Of a stretch of 64,000 nt of DNA, positions 28,487 through 36,486 are shown piece by piece. The DNA lies in contig JANYDW010000061.1 in NCBI GenBank assembly GCA_025363455.1, forward strand, positions 62,001 through 126,000, read 5' to 3'. How positions within the stretch are numbered: the first letter of the stretch is position 1; each line of letters begins with the position of its first letter. This DNA comes from Oleiharenicola sp. (GTDB lineage Bacteria; Verrucomicrobiota; Verrucomicrobiia; Opitutales; Opitutaceae). The notes below the pieces were generated by a model. It ran no database searches. It had not been told where the DNA came from and was given only the letters and a program-made list of their open reading frames with translations. The translations under genes and the position numbers were made by a program.

Positions 28487-30657
28487 AGATCACCCCCCTG
28501 TTAATCTCACTGGCGATCGGCCTGACGGCTTGCGCCCAGTCCACGCCACCCGTCACGGCCCCGGTTCCCGCTCGGCCGGCCCCGGCCGTGCCACCGTGGC
28601 AGATGAGTCCGGAGGAGAAGCAGCGCCTGCAGAAACTGTCGGAAGAGGACCATGCGGACATGTTGCGGCAGCTGGGAATCACGAAGCTGCGTCCGGGCCG
28701 CGATCCCAGCCCCGGTTCCATCAACCCGCCCAACATGGACCAGTCCAAAGCCAATCCATGGCCCGACTGGCCGGAGCTTCTCGCGATGAAGGACGGTCGT
28801 CCGGTCACCACGGCCGAGCAATGGCGGAAGGAGCGCCGGCCGGAAATCGTCGAGGACTACGAACGCGAGGTGGTCGGGCGCATCCCGGCCAACGTGCCCA
28901 AGGTCACCTGGGAGGTGACGAAGACCGTTAACACCACCATCGGCGGCCTGCCCGTGGTCGCGCGGCAGGTGATCGGCCATGTGGACGACTCCGCCCATCC
29001 GGCTCTTTCCGTCGACATCAAGATGGCGGTGGTGTTGCCGGCCGGCATGAAGCAGCCAGTTCCGGTGCTCGTCATGTTTGGCTCGGGCAACATGCCCGAT
29101 GAGCCAGTGCCGCGCTTTCCGGGAGCGTTCGAGTCCAAGGCGCCGCCCTCCACCGATCAGCTCATCGCAGCGGGGTGGGGTTACGTTTCGCTCAGTGCGA
29201 CCAGCGTGCAGGCGGACAATTTCGCCGGACTTACGGCCGGCATCATCGGCCTGGCGAACCGCGGCGCGCGCCGCACTCCGGAGCAATGGGGCGTGTTGCG
29301 GGCCTGGGGCTGGGGCGCCTCGCGGGTGATCGACTACCTGGAGACTCTGCCCGAAGTGGATGCCAGGAAGATCGGCCTCGAAGGAGTCTCCCGTTACGGC
29401 AAGGCCACGCTTGTCGCGATGGCGCTGGAGCCGCGCTTCGCCGTGGCGCTGGTCGCTTCCTCGGGTTTGATTGGCGCCAAGCCTTTCCGCCGGGATTTCG
29501 GCCAGGTCGTCGAGAACGTGACCAACTCCTACGAAGGCCACTGGATGGCGGGCAATTTCCTGAAATACGGCGCGGCCGAATCCTCGTTCGGGGCGAAAAC
29601 GGCGGCCGACCTGCCCCTCGATGCGCATTCGGTGATCGCGCTCTGCGCGCCTCGCCCGGTGTTGGTCAGCTACGGCTTGGTGGAAAATGGTGACGCCAAC
29701 TGGGTCGACCAGCAGGGCAGCTACATGGCTACGGTGGCCGCCGGCCCGGCCTACCGCCTGCTCGGCGCGAAGGATCTTGGCGTGAAGGAAGACTACCGCG
29801 TCGCGCAGATGCCCCCGGTCAACACCGGGTTGCTCGCGGGCGACCTCGCCTGGCGCCAGCATGATGGCGGACACGAGGACCGCACCAACATGAGTTCGTT
29901 TCTCGGCTGGGCGAACCGCCTCTTTAACCATCAAGCGCCGAAGCGGCCCGCCGACCTGCCCATCATGCGCAGCGACCGCAACTCGCACCTCGTCCACGCC
30001 GATTTGCTCGCGAAGGCGAAGGCCGGCGGCATCTCGATCTATTTTGTGGGCGACTCGATCACGCGGCGCTGGGGTGCGACCGACTACCCGAACTTTCTCG
30101 CGCACTGGAACCAGAGTTTCCACGGCTGGAATGCCGCCGACTTCGGGCAGGGCGCCGACGGCACGCAGCATATGCTCTGGCGAATGAAGCAGGGCGAACT
30201 GGAGGGCGTGAACCCGAAGGTCATCGTGATTCTCGCCGGTACGAACAATGTCGGCAAGACCCCGGGTGATGACGCCATGGTCGCCGATGTCACGCGCGGC
30301 ATCGCCGCCCTGGTGAAGCTCAGCCGCGAAAAGGCCCCCGGAGCAACGATCATCCTCATGGGCATCTTCCCCCGCAACGATGGTCCGGTCGTGCCCACCA
30401 TCAATCGCATCAATGCCAACCTGGCGAAACTGGCTGATGGCAAGTCGGTGCGCTACCTGAACATCAACGAACAACTCGCCGATGCCTCGGGGAAACTGTT
30501 CGACGGCATGACCGTGGATCAGTTGCACCTCAGCCTGAAGGGCTACCAAGTCTGGGCCGACGCGTTGAAGCCAATCTTCACGGAACTGCTGGGGCCGCCG
30601 GCGGCGACCGACACTGCTCCGTCTCCGACGGGCGATCCCAGCGCTTCGCACCGGTAG
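28483..30657 (+). CDS. CE15 glucuronoyl esterase fused to an SGNH/GDSL esterase
   Basis: 724 residues with an N-terminal lipoprotein-like signal (MKITPLLISLAIGLTACAQS). The first module (about 90-480) is CE15: YEREVVGRIPANVPKVTW, GWGYVSLSATSVQADN, the nucleophile box GVSRYGK with serine near 303, LDAHSVIALCAPRPVLVSYG and a histidine in HDGGHED. It would cut the ester between glucuronate and lignin. The usual SSGEGGAK after the nucleophile reads SSGLIGAK, so an acidic residue seen in many relatives appears absent. The second module (about 500-700) is SGNH: FVGDSITRRWG (serine near 525), ILAGTNNVGK and DQLHLS, likely an acetyl- or feruloyl-type esterase. It overlaps the GH115 gene by 4 bp. Confidence 0.9.
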   Translation: MKITPLLISLAIGLTACAQSTPPVTAPVPARPAPAVPPWQMSPEEKQRLQKLSEEDHADMLRQLGITKLRPGRDPSPGSINPPNMDQSKANPWPDWPELLAMKDGRPVTTAEQWRKERRPEIVEDYEREVVGRIPANVPKVTWEVTKTVNTTIGGLPVVARQVIGHVDDSAHPALSVDIKMAVVLPAGMKQPVPVLVMFGSGNMPDEPVPRFPGAFESKAPPSTDQLIAAGWGYVSLSATSVQADNFAGLTAGIIGLANRGARRTPEQWGVLRAWGWGASRVIDYLETLPEVDARKIGLEGVSRYGKATLVAMALEPRFAVALVASSGLIGAKPFRRDFGQVVENVTNSYEGHWMAGNFLKYGAAESSFGAKTAADLPLDAHSVIALCAPRPVLVSYGLVENGDANWVDQQGSYMATVAAGPAYRLLGAKDLGVKEDYRVAQMPPVNTGLLAGDLAWRQHDGGHEDRTNMSSFLGWANRLFNHQAPKRPADLPIMRSDRNSHLVHADLLAKAKAGGISIYFVGDSITRRWGATDYPNFLAHWNQSFHGWNAADFGQGADGTQHMLWRMKQGELEGVNPKVIVILAGTNNVGKTPGDDAMVADVTRGIAALVKLSREKAPGATIILMGIFPRNDGPVVPTINRINANLAKLADGKSVRYLNINEQLADASGKLFDGMTVDQLHLSLKGYQVWADALKPIFTELLGPPAATDTAPSPTGDPSASHR

Positions 30658-30697
30658 CAGCGAGGCTGTTTCGTTTGATACGTTAAATTCCCGAGCA

Positions 30698-30800
30698 ACA
30701 CACCCCGGCGCTATGCGCCACCCCTCTTGATAGAGGGGAGCCAATGCCGCCAGCCGGAATCCCCTCTGGGAAGAGGGGTGCCCGACAGGGCGGGGTGTGT
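30698..30800. repeat. Palindromic ~100-bp repeat, CACACCCCG type (copy 2)
   Basis: Starts ACACACCCCGGCGCTATGCG, contains ACCCCTCTTGATAGAGGGGA and TCCCCTCTGGGAAGAGGGGT, and ends GGGCGGGGTGTGT. It lies between the CE15 gene and the LacI regulator gene. Confidence 0.88.
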
Positions 30801-30860
30801 GGGACACTTAGCGGAGTAGTCCGCGGTTCGCCGCTTCTGGCTCGCGGTTGCTTGAGCCGT

Positions 30861-30875
30861 GCTCAACCGTTGAGC
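30861..30875. promoter_or_regulatory. Candidate LacI-family operator before the regulator gene
   Basis: The 15-bp palindrome GCTCAAC-C-GTTGAGC ends 2 bp before the regulator ATG. Its 11-bp core TCAACnGTTGA recurs upstream of uxuA at 31909-31919, which suggests autoregulation plus control of uxuA. Confidence 0.6.
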
Positions 30876-30877
30876 GC

Positions 30878-31903
30878 ATGAATGTGCGTTACATCGCGAA
30901 GCTGGCCGGCGTGTCCGCCTCGGCGGTCTCACTGGCCTTGCGCGACAGTCCGCGCATTTCGGCCAAGACCAAGGCGCGCGTGCGCAAGCTCGCGCACGAG
31001 ACGGGTTATACGCCGGATGCGAACATCGTGCACCTGATGCGGCACCTACGGAAACCGCGCGCCGTCCGGCAGCAGGCGTGCTTCGGGGTGATCTCATTCT
31101 ACGACAGCCTGCGGCCGTGGGAAAGATCGCGCCATCTCACCAAGATCCACGAGGGCATGCAGCAGCGCGCGGGCGAACTCGGCTACCGGCTCGAGCCGCT
31201 TTGGCTGACCGCCCCCGGCATGACCTACCGCCGGTTTGGGGACATCCTGGCGGCGCGAGGCATCGAAGGCCTGTTGTGCTTCGGCAGCCCGGATTTCAAT
31301 CAGGAGTTTCCTGGCGAACTTGACGGCCATGCCGTGGTCACCGTTGGTCTAAGCATCCGCACGCCGCTGCACCGCGTGACCAGCCATTTCTACAACAACA
31401 CGCTGCAGGCGCTCAACCGGGTTCACGCGCTGGGCTACCGTCGGCCCGGGCTGGTGCTGGGCATGCACGAGGATACTCGCAGCGCCTCGGCCCACGCCTC
31501 GGCCTACCTCGGCTGGTGCGAGCACGAACTCGGCAGCCAGGGGGCGCGGCCGATCCTGCGTCTGCGCGAAGTCGAGGAACCGGCCCTGACCGGGTGGCTG
31601 GTGAAGAACCGGCCCGACGTGGTCGTTTTCGTCCACCTGCCCGAAATGATCCCCCGCTTCCGGGCCATTTTGAAGCGCCTGCAGATCAGCATTCCGAAGA
31701 GCCTTGGCGTGGTGGTACTCAGCCATGAGGTAGAGGGCACCGGCTTCGCCGGTCTGCGGCAAAACCAGCTGTTGATGGGGTCGTGGGCCGTCGAGTTACT
31801 AGCGGCACGCATCGCCAACCACGACTTTGGCATCCCGGTCAATCCACGCACGGAAATGGTCGAGAGCGAATGGGTTAACGGGGATTCCTTGCGTAAGGGG
31901 TAA
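30878..31903 (+). CDS. LacI-family transcriptional regulator
   Basis: About 341 residues from the ATG at 30878. The N-terminal HTH is MNVRYIAKLAGVSASAVSLA, with the hinge region RVRKLAHETGYTPDAN. The remainder is the periplasmic-binding-protein-like sensor domain (VISFYDSLRPWER, GIEGLLCFGSP, ALGYRRPGLVLG, RTEMVESEW). It lies between the GH115-CE15 pair and uxuA, so the likely effector is a product of glucuronoxylan breakdown, for example an aldobiouronate, glucuronate or methyl-glucuronate. A palindrome overlaps its start region and a matching core precedes uxuA. It resembles the regulator at 58558-59670 in layout and sensor-domain phrases (ELGYRLEPLWL versus ELGYKLEHFWL), so the two are paralogues. 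Confidence 0.9.
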   Translation: MNVRYIAKLAGVSASAVSLALRDSPRISAKTKARVRKLAHETGYTPDANIVHLMRHLRKPRAVRQQACFGVISFYDSLRPWERSRHLTKIHEGMQQRAGELGYRLEPLWLTAPGMTYRRFGDILAARGIEGLLCFGSPDFNQEFPGELDGHAVVTVGLSIRTPLHRVTSHFYNNTLQALNRVHALGYRRPGLVLGMHEDTRSASAHASAYLGWCEHELGSQGARPILRLREVEEPALTGWLVKNRPDVVVFVHLPEMIPRFRAILKRLQISIPKSLGVVVLSHEVEGTGFAGLRQNQLLMGSWAVELLAARIANHDFGIPVNPRTEMVESEWVNGDSLRKG

Positions 31904-31908
31904 ACCGT

Positions 31909-31919
31909 TCAACTGTTGA
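31909..31919. promoter_or_regulatory. Candidate LacI-family operator upstream of uxuA
   Basis: TCAAC-T-GTTGA, the same core as at 30861-30875, lies 55 bp before the uxuA ATG and overlaps a TTGACT (31916-31921) that could serve as a -35 element. Confidence 0.5.
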
Positions 31920-31974
31920 CTAATGGTAGGGATGGCGCGGCTCTCCAAAGGGAGGTAGTCTGTTCGTCTACCCC

Positions 31975-33057
31975 ATGAACCTAGGTCTCGGTCTTTACCG
32001 CCACATGCTTACCCGCGAGAATTTCCAATTCGCGCGGCAGGCCGGGGCTACTCACGTGGTGGCGCACCTCGTGGATTACTTCAAGGGCGGCACTCACGCG
32101 GGTCCGGACGATCAGCCCACCGGCACAGACTGGGGCTGGGGTTTGGCGGGCGACCCGGACCGGCTTTGGACGCAGGAAGAGCTCACCGAGCTGCGCCGCA
32201 ACGTTGAGGCCGCCGGGCTCAAGCTGGAGGCCATCGAGAATTTTGATCCGGCGCACTGGGGCGACATCCTCCTGGATGGTCCCAGGCGGGCGCGGCACAT
32301 CGAGAACGTGAAGACGATCATCCGCCGGCTGGGGCAGGCGGGCATCCCGATCATGGGCTACAACTTCTCCATCGCCGGTGTCGCCGGCCGCACCAAGGGC
32401 AACTACGCCCGGGGTGACGCGCCTTCAGTGGGGATGGAAGGACCGTACGATTTGCCGATGCCCAACGGCCTCGTCTGGAACATGGTGGTCGATCCCACCG
32501 CGCCATTGCGCGAATCCGGCACGATCCCGTCGGCCACGCACGAACAGCTGTGGTCACGGTTGCAGCGTTTTCTCGACGATGTTCTCCCGGTGGCGGAAGA
32601 AGCGGGAGTGCGCCTCGCGCTGCACCCGGACGACCCACCCATGCCGACGATCCGCGGCCAGCCGAGGCTCGTGTACCAACCGTCGCTCTACCAGAAGGTC
32701 ATCGACCTCAATCCGAGTCTGGCCAACCAGTTTGAATTCTGCGTCGGCTCCCTGGCCGAGATGACGGAGGGAAATATCTACGACGTCGTGGATCGATATT
32801 CCCGGCAACAACGCCTCGGGTACGTTCACCTGCGCAATGTCCGGGACAAGGTGCCGCACTACAAGGAGACCTTCATCGACGACGGCGAGGTCGATGTCCT
32901 GCGCGTCCTTGGCATCCTCAAGCGCAACGGATTCAAAGGCGTCATCATCCCCGATCACGCCCCGCAGATGAGCTGCGCCGCTCCGTGGCATGCCGGCATG
33001 GCTTACGCGCTGGGGTTCATGAAGGCGGGGATCATGAGCCTGGAGGGACAGGGATGA
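31975..33057 (+). CDS. uxuA: Mannonate dehydratase
   Basis: 360 residues, TIM-barrel UxuA family. It dehydrates D-mannonate to 2-keto-3-deoxygluconate in glucuronate catabolism. Typical blocks are ARQAGATHVVAHLVDY, GLKLEAIENFDPAHWGDILL, IPIMGYNFSIAGVAGR, GVRLALHPDDPPMP, FEFCVGSLAEM, YVHLRNVRDKVPHYKETFID and VIIPDHAPQM; the H, C and D metal ligands are in place. It is the first gene after the LacI regulator and is followed by the corrinoid methyl-transfer genes on the same strand. uxaC and uxuB are not recognised in the window; the SDR at 43328-44110 might act as the fructuronate reductase. Confidence 0.93.
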   Translation: MNLGLGLYRHMLTRENFQFARQAGATHVVAHLVDYFKGGTHAGPDDQPTGTDWGWGLAGDPDRLWTQEELTELRRNVEAAGLKLEAIENFDPAHWGDILLDGPRRARHIENVKTIIRRLGQAGIPIMGYNFSIAGVAGRTKGNYARGDAPSVGMEGPYDLPMPNGLVWNMVVDPTAPLRESGTIPSATHEQLWSRLQRFLDDVLPVAEEAGVRLALHPDDPPMPTIRGQPRLVYQPSLYQKVIDLNPSLANQFEFCVGSLAEMTEGNIYDVVDRYSRQQRLGYVHLRNVRDKVPHYKETFIDDGEVDVLRVLGILKRNGFKGVIIPDHAPQMSCAAPWHAGMAYALGFMKAGIMSLEGQG

Positions 33058-33080
33058 GGCCGGGGATGGCAGGCCGGGCT

Positions 33081-33162
33081 GTAGGGCGGGATCTCCGAAT
33101 CCCGCCTGCGTCAAATCGTGTCGCCACAACGTTCGTGGCGGGGTTCGGAGACCCCGCCCTAC
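33081..33162. repeat. Palindromic repeat GTAGGGCGGGATC...CCGCCCTAC
   Basis: Outer arms GTAGGGCGGG and CCCCGCCCTAC are complementary, with hairpin GGCGGGATTCGGAGATCCCGCC-like inner pieces. It fills the space between uxuA and the RACo-like gene. Confidence 0.85.
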
Positions 33163-33172
33163 AGACGAGCTG

Positions 33173-34822
33173 ATGAGCGTCCAACTTCATTTCAACTCAG
33201 TCGTCACTGACGCGGCGCCGGGACTTTCTTTGTTCACCCAAGCCGACAAGCTCGGCATCCCCGTGCCCACCTCGTGCAACAAGCAAGGCAAGTGCAAGGA
33301 ATGCGTCGTCGAGGTAGCGGAGGGAATGGCGTGCCTGTCCAAACCCGGTCCGGAGGAGCAGCACTTGAAGGGCAGCTTCCGGCTGTCGTGCTGCACGCGG
33401 GTAACGGCGGAGCAGGGGACCGTGCGCTGCCACACCATGCGGCGGGGTACGATGAAGATCGAGAAGCACGCTTTCGAACTGCCGACCGGCCCGCGCACGT
33501 GGCAACTCGACCCCGCCGTCACCCGCGATGGCGAGCGAATTTTGCTCGAAGGTGTCGAGATTGATCGTGGCACGGGCCCGCTCCACGGCCTCGCCATCGA
33601 CCTCGGCACGACGACTGTCGTCATCCGCCTGCTGAACCTCGAGTCCGGGGAGGTCATCGCCGACTCCTCGTTTGAGAATCCCCAGCGTTTCGGCGGCTCC
33701 GATGTGATGGCGCGCATTCAGTACGACACGGAGGACCGCACCAAGACGCTCCAACGCACACTCGTCGGTTATCTGAGCCGCGCGATCACGGAGTTTCCCG
33801 TCGACCCACGTTCGATCTATGAGGTCATCATCGCGGGCAACTCGACGATGCGAGACCTGTTTTTTAAGCTGTCCGTCTACTCGATCGGCCAGAGCCCCTA
33901 CCAGTCGGTCACCGAGCTGGAAATGGCCGGAGGCCAGCGCACGACCACGACATTGTCCGACACCGCCCGCCGGCTCGGCCTGCCGATCCACCCGAAGGCC
34001 CGGATACTCGGCCTGCCGATCATCAGCGGTCATGTCGGCGCGGACGCGGCCGCCTGCATGCTCGCGATCGACATCGCCAACGAGGAGCGCGTCGTTGCCG
34101 TCATGGACATCGGCACCAACACCGAGCTCATCATTGGCAACAAGCACAAGGTGCTGGCCGCTTCGTGTCCCGCCGGCCCGGCCTTTGAAGGCGGCCAGAT
34201 TACTTGCGGCATGCCCGGGCTGCCCGGCGCGATCGAGAAAGTGGCTATTCAGGACGACGGCCGGGTGGACACGACCGTCATCGGCGACGTCCCGCCAGAG
34301 GGTCTCTGCGGCTCGGGCCTCGTGGACCTGCTCAGCGAACTTCTCCGGACCGGCCGCATGAACGCATTGGGCCGCTTCGAGGAAGCCGGGCAGGATTTTG
34401 TCGTGGCCACCGGCGGCGACCGCCCGGTCATTTTCAACGAGAGTGATGTCAACGCCCTGGCGCAGGCCAAAGGCGCCAACGTGGCCGGCCTGCAGATCGC
34501 CTTCGCGGAATACGGCATCGATTACCCGCAGCTCGACGTGTTCTACCTCGCCGGCGGTTTCGGCCGGCACCTCAACCTCGAATCGTCCAAGCGGATCGGC
34601 CTGATCCCGAATCTTGCCGCCGACCGCATCGTGCAGGTGGGGAATGCCTCGGTGGAGGGCGCCTGCATCGCGCTGCTCTCGTGCACGAAGCGCGCCGAGC
34701 TCGAGGCGCTCGTCAAGCGCGTGACGCACTGCCGGCTCGAGACGCATCCGGGCTTTTTCGACTTCTTCGTCGAGGGCTGCCAGTTTGCGCCCGTCGGCGG
34801 CACCGCCGTTTCCGGAACCTGA
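33173..34822 (+). CDS. RACo-like reductive activator of corrinoid protein (2Fe-2S ferredoxin plus ASKHA ATPase domain)
   Basis: 549 residues. The N-terminal ferredoxin-like domain has CNKQGKCKECVVEV and a later SCCTR, the cysteine set of a plant-type [2Fe-2S] cluster. The large C-terminal part is the DUF4445/ASKHA ATPase: LAIDLGTTTVVIRLLNLESG, IIAGNSTMRDLFF, AVMDIGTNTELIIGN, GGQITCGMPGLPGAI, GLCGSGLVDLLSELL and FYLAGGFGRHLN. RACo proteins use ATP and an electron donor to re-reduce inactive Co(II) corrinoid to Co(I) in methyltransferase systems. It opens the methyl-transfer gene set; the MetH-activation-like gene follows 5 bp later. No membrane segment is present. Confidence 0.93.
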   Translation: MSVQLHFNSVVTDAAPGLSLFTQADKLGIPVPTSCNKQGKCKECVVEVAEGMACLSKPGPEEQHLKGSFRLSCCTRVTAEQGTVRCHTMRRGTMKIEKHAFELPTGPRTWQLDPAVTRDGERILLEGVEIDRGTGPLHGLAIDLGTTTVVIRLLNLESGEVIADSSFENPQRFGGSDVMARIQYDTEDRTKTLQRTLVGYLSRAITEFPVDPRSIYEVIIAGNSTMRDLFFKLSVYSIGQSPYQSVTELEMAGGQRTTTTLSDTARRLGLPIHPKARILGLPIISGHVGADAAACMLAIDIANEERVVAVMDIGTNTELIIGNKHKVLAASCPAGPAFEGGQITCGMPGLPGAIEKVAIQDDGRVDTTVIGDVPPEGLCGSGLVDLLSELLRTGRMNALGRFEEAGQDFVVATGGDRPVIFNESDVNALAQAKGANVAGLQIAFAEYGIDYPQLDVFYLAGGFGRHLNLESSKRIGLIPNLAADRIVQVGNASVEGACIALLSCTKRAELEALVKRVTHCRLETHPGFFDFFVEGCQFAPVGGTAVSGT

Positions 34823-34827
34823 CCGCC

Positions 34828-36108
34828 ATGGAAACCCACGACAGCCACCCCGAATATGCCGTGCCGGAGGCCGAATACCTTCGGCTGCTCGGTTATCCTC
34901 CGGGTCATGAGCCGGGCGACCGGGTGCGCGAGTTGATGCGGTGGGCCCGCGACTGGTATGCGTGCCACGGCCGCCCCTGGGTTTATCTGCGCGAGGCGGT
35001 CCTGCAGAACGATCCCGCCACCCTGCGCCTCGACGGCGTGGTCTTCAACTCCCTCCGGCTGCAGGAACATTTCCGCCAGCACGACGTGCGGAGCGCCATG
35101 CTCGTGGCGGTCAGCGCCGGCCGGGAGTGCGAGGAGCACGCCCGGCAGCTCTGGGCCGAGGGCAAGCCCGATGAGTATTTTTTCCTGGAGATGTTCGGGT
35201 CCGCCGTGGTCGAGGATCTGGTGGCACGGACGAGCGGCCGCATCTGTGACCTGGCCGCGCCTCAGGGCCTGATGGCCGTGCCGCACTACAGCCCGGGATA
35301 TTCGGGCTGGGACGTGGCGGAGCAGGGCCGGCTGTTCGAACTGATCGCCCGGCGGATGAGCCGGCCTTTTCCCGCTCCGCTGGAGGTGCTCGGTAGCGGC
35401 ATGCTGCGGCCGAAGAAATCACTGCTGGCGGTGTTCGGCCTGGCGGGGTCGACCGGCCGAACACCCGCCGAATCGGCCGCCACACCGTGCGAAAACTGCG
35501 CCTTCTCGCCCTGCAGCTATCGCCGCGCGGCGTATCGACACGCAACCGGTTCGGTCTCCCTGCCATCCGTAGCCTCGGCGAAGGACGGTGATCGAACTTC
35601 GGGCCAGCCACAGTCCGGCCTTGCTGCGCGTTACACGGTCAACGCCCGCGCGCTGCGCAAGTGGGCGGCCGAACGCGTCCGCCTCGCCTGGCGCGACGAC
35701 GGTACCGTCGAGGCGGTCTTCCGCTTCGATGGCACGACCTGTTCCAACATGGGCCAGCCGCTGGCCTTCGATTACAGCGTATGGTTGAGCGCCCCCGAGC
35801 AAGGCTTCCTGATCATGGAAAGCAGCTGCGCCCCGGCACCCGGGGACGAGGGCTACCAGTCCACTTGCGCTTACCTGAGCGATGCCGACGGACTCATGCA
35901 GTCCCTCGCCCGCGAGAAACCTCTGCTGGGGCGCCCGCTCGAGGAGGTGCTCAACTGGGCGCGCGCCACCGCGCCGTCTGGCTGCCACTGCACCGCCGAC
36001 AGCCGGATCCACAAATGGGGCCTCGCCCTCGAGGTCATCCACTACGCCCTCACTCAGGTCCGCACCCCCCCAACCTGTTTCCTAACCACGACCCTGCTGC
36101 CTTCATGA
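34828..36108 (+). CDS. MetH activation-domain-like protein
   Basis: 426 residues. The middle resembles stand-alone proteins with a vitamin-B12-dependent methionine-synthase activation domain: FFLEMFGSAVVEDLVAR, YSPGYSGWDVAEQGRLFELI, LEVLGSGMLRPKKSLLAVFG, then a cysteine motif PCENCAFSPCSYRR. This AdoMet-binding fold re-methylates inactivated corrinoid in MetH. The C-terminal part (VEAVFRFDGTTCSNMGQPLA, SSCAPAPGDEGYQSTCAYL, GCHCTADSRIHKWGLALEVI) is cysteine rich and not familiar to me. Residues about 240-260 (LPSVASAKDGDRTSG) are encoded by a CCGTAGCCTCGGCGAAGGA-like repeat and may be an insertion. It overlaps the next gene by 4 bp. Confidence 0.72.
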   Translation: METHDSHPEYAVPEAEYLRLLGYPPGHEPGDRVRELMRWARDWYACHGRPWVYLREAVLQNDPATLRLDGVVFNSLRLQEHFRQHDVRSAMLVAVSAGRECEEHARQLWAEGKPDEYFFLEMFGSAVVEDLVARTSGRICDLAAPQGLMAVPHYSPGYSGWDVAEQGRLFELIARRMSRPFPAPLEVLGSGMLRPKKSLLAVFGLAGSTGRTPAESAATPCENCAFSPCSYRRAAYRHATGSVSLPSVASAKDGDRTSGQPQSGLAARYTVNARALRKWAAERVRLAWRDDGTVEAVFRFDGTTCSNMGQPLAFDYSVWLSAPEQGFLIMESSCAPAPGDEGYQSTCAYLSDADGLMQSLAREKPLLGRPLEEVLNWARATAPSGCHCTADSRIHKWGLALEVIHYALTQVRTPPTCFLTTTLLPS

Positions 36109-36434
36109 TCAAACTCTGCGACATTAATCCGTCCGCCACCGCTAAACTGCCGCCGGCCTTCACCGACAAGTCCGGGATCGGGGTCCACTACGTCGACGCC
36201 TTCATCAAGCCGATGAACGCCGCGCTGCCCGATGGCACGCGCGTCGCCTGCAAGCGCCGCGGCCTCAAGGTCACCCTCAAGGTCGGGCTGACCAAGAAGG
36301 GTGACGGCCTGATGCGCCGTCTGCAGGTCAGCAGGGACCCGGTGATCATGTTGCAGGCCTGCCTCGCGGAGGCCGCCACGGCGGCGGGCGTGCAGCTCCA
36401 GGTCACCGAGCAGGAAATCCTGATCGCCCCGTGA
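36105..36434 (+). CDS. Small hypothetical protein of the corrinoid cluster
   Basis: 109 residues, MIKLCDINPSATAKLPPAFT. I do not recognise the family. It is an alpha/beta protein with a basic middle (RVACKRRGLKVTLKVGLTKK) and no signal peptide or membrane segment. The start ATG overlaps the stop of the MetH-activation-like gene (ATGA at 36105-36108), so the two are translationally coupled and probably work together. A binding or chaperone role for the corrinoid protein is possible but unproven. Confidence 0.75.
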   Translation: MIKLCDINPSATAKLPPAFTDKSGIGVHYVDAFIKPMNAALPDGTRVACKRRGLKVTLKVGLTKKGDGLMRRLQVSRDPVIMLQACLAEAATAAGVQLQVTEQEILIAP

Positions 36435-36445
36435 GTAGGTCACTG

Positions 36446-36473
36446 CTCTCAACTCTCAGCGCTCAACCCTCAA
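36446..36473. repeat. Heptamer repeat tract
   Basis: Four 7-bp units: CTCTCAA, CTCTCAG, CGCTCAA, CCCTCAA. It belongs to the same CARCnCT-like class as the in-gene tracts at 18979-19013 and flanking 40248-40293. Confidence 0.75.
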
Positions 36474-36486
36474 CTACCGCCTTACT

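Noticed and set aside
28507-30807. Long antisense open frame (766 codons) opposite the CE15 gene
   Set aside because: Its translation is rich in R, H, G and A with no motif, and the opposite strand encodes a protein with clear CE15 and SGNH motifs; it is a high-GC shadow.
33197-34747. Antisense open frame (516 codons) opposite the RACo-like gene
   Set aside because: Shadow of a well-supported gene with ferredoxin and ASKHA motifs.
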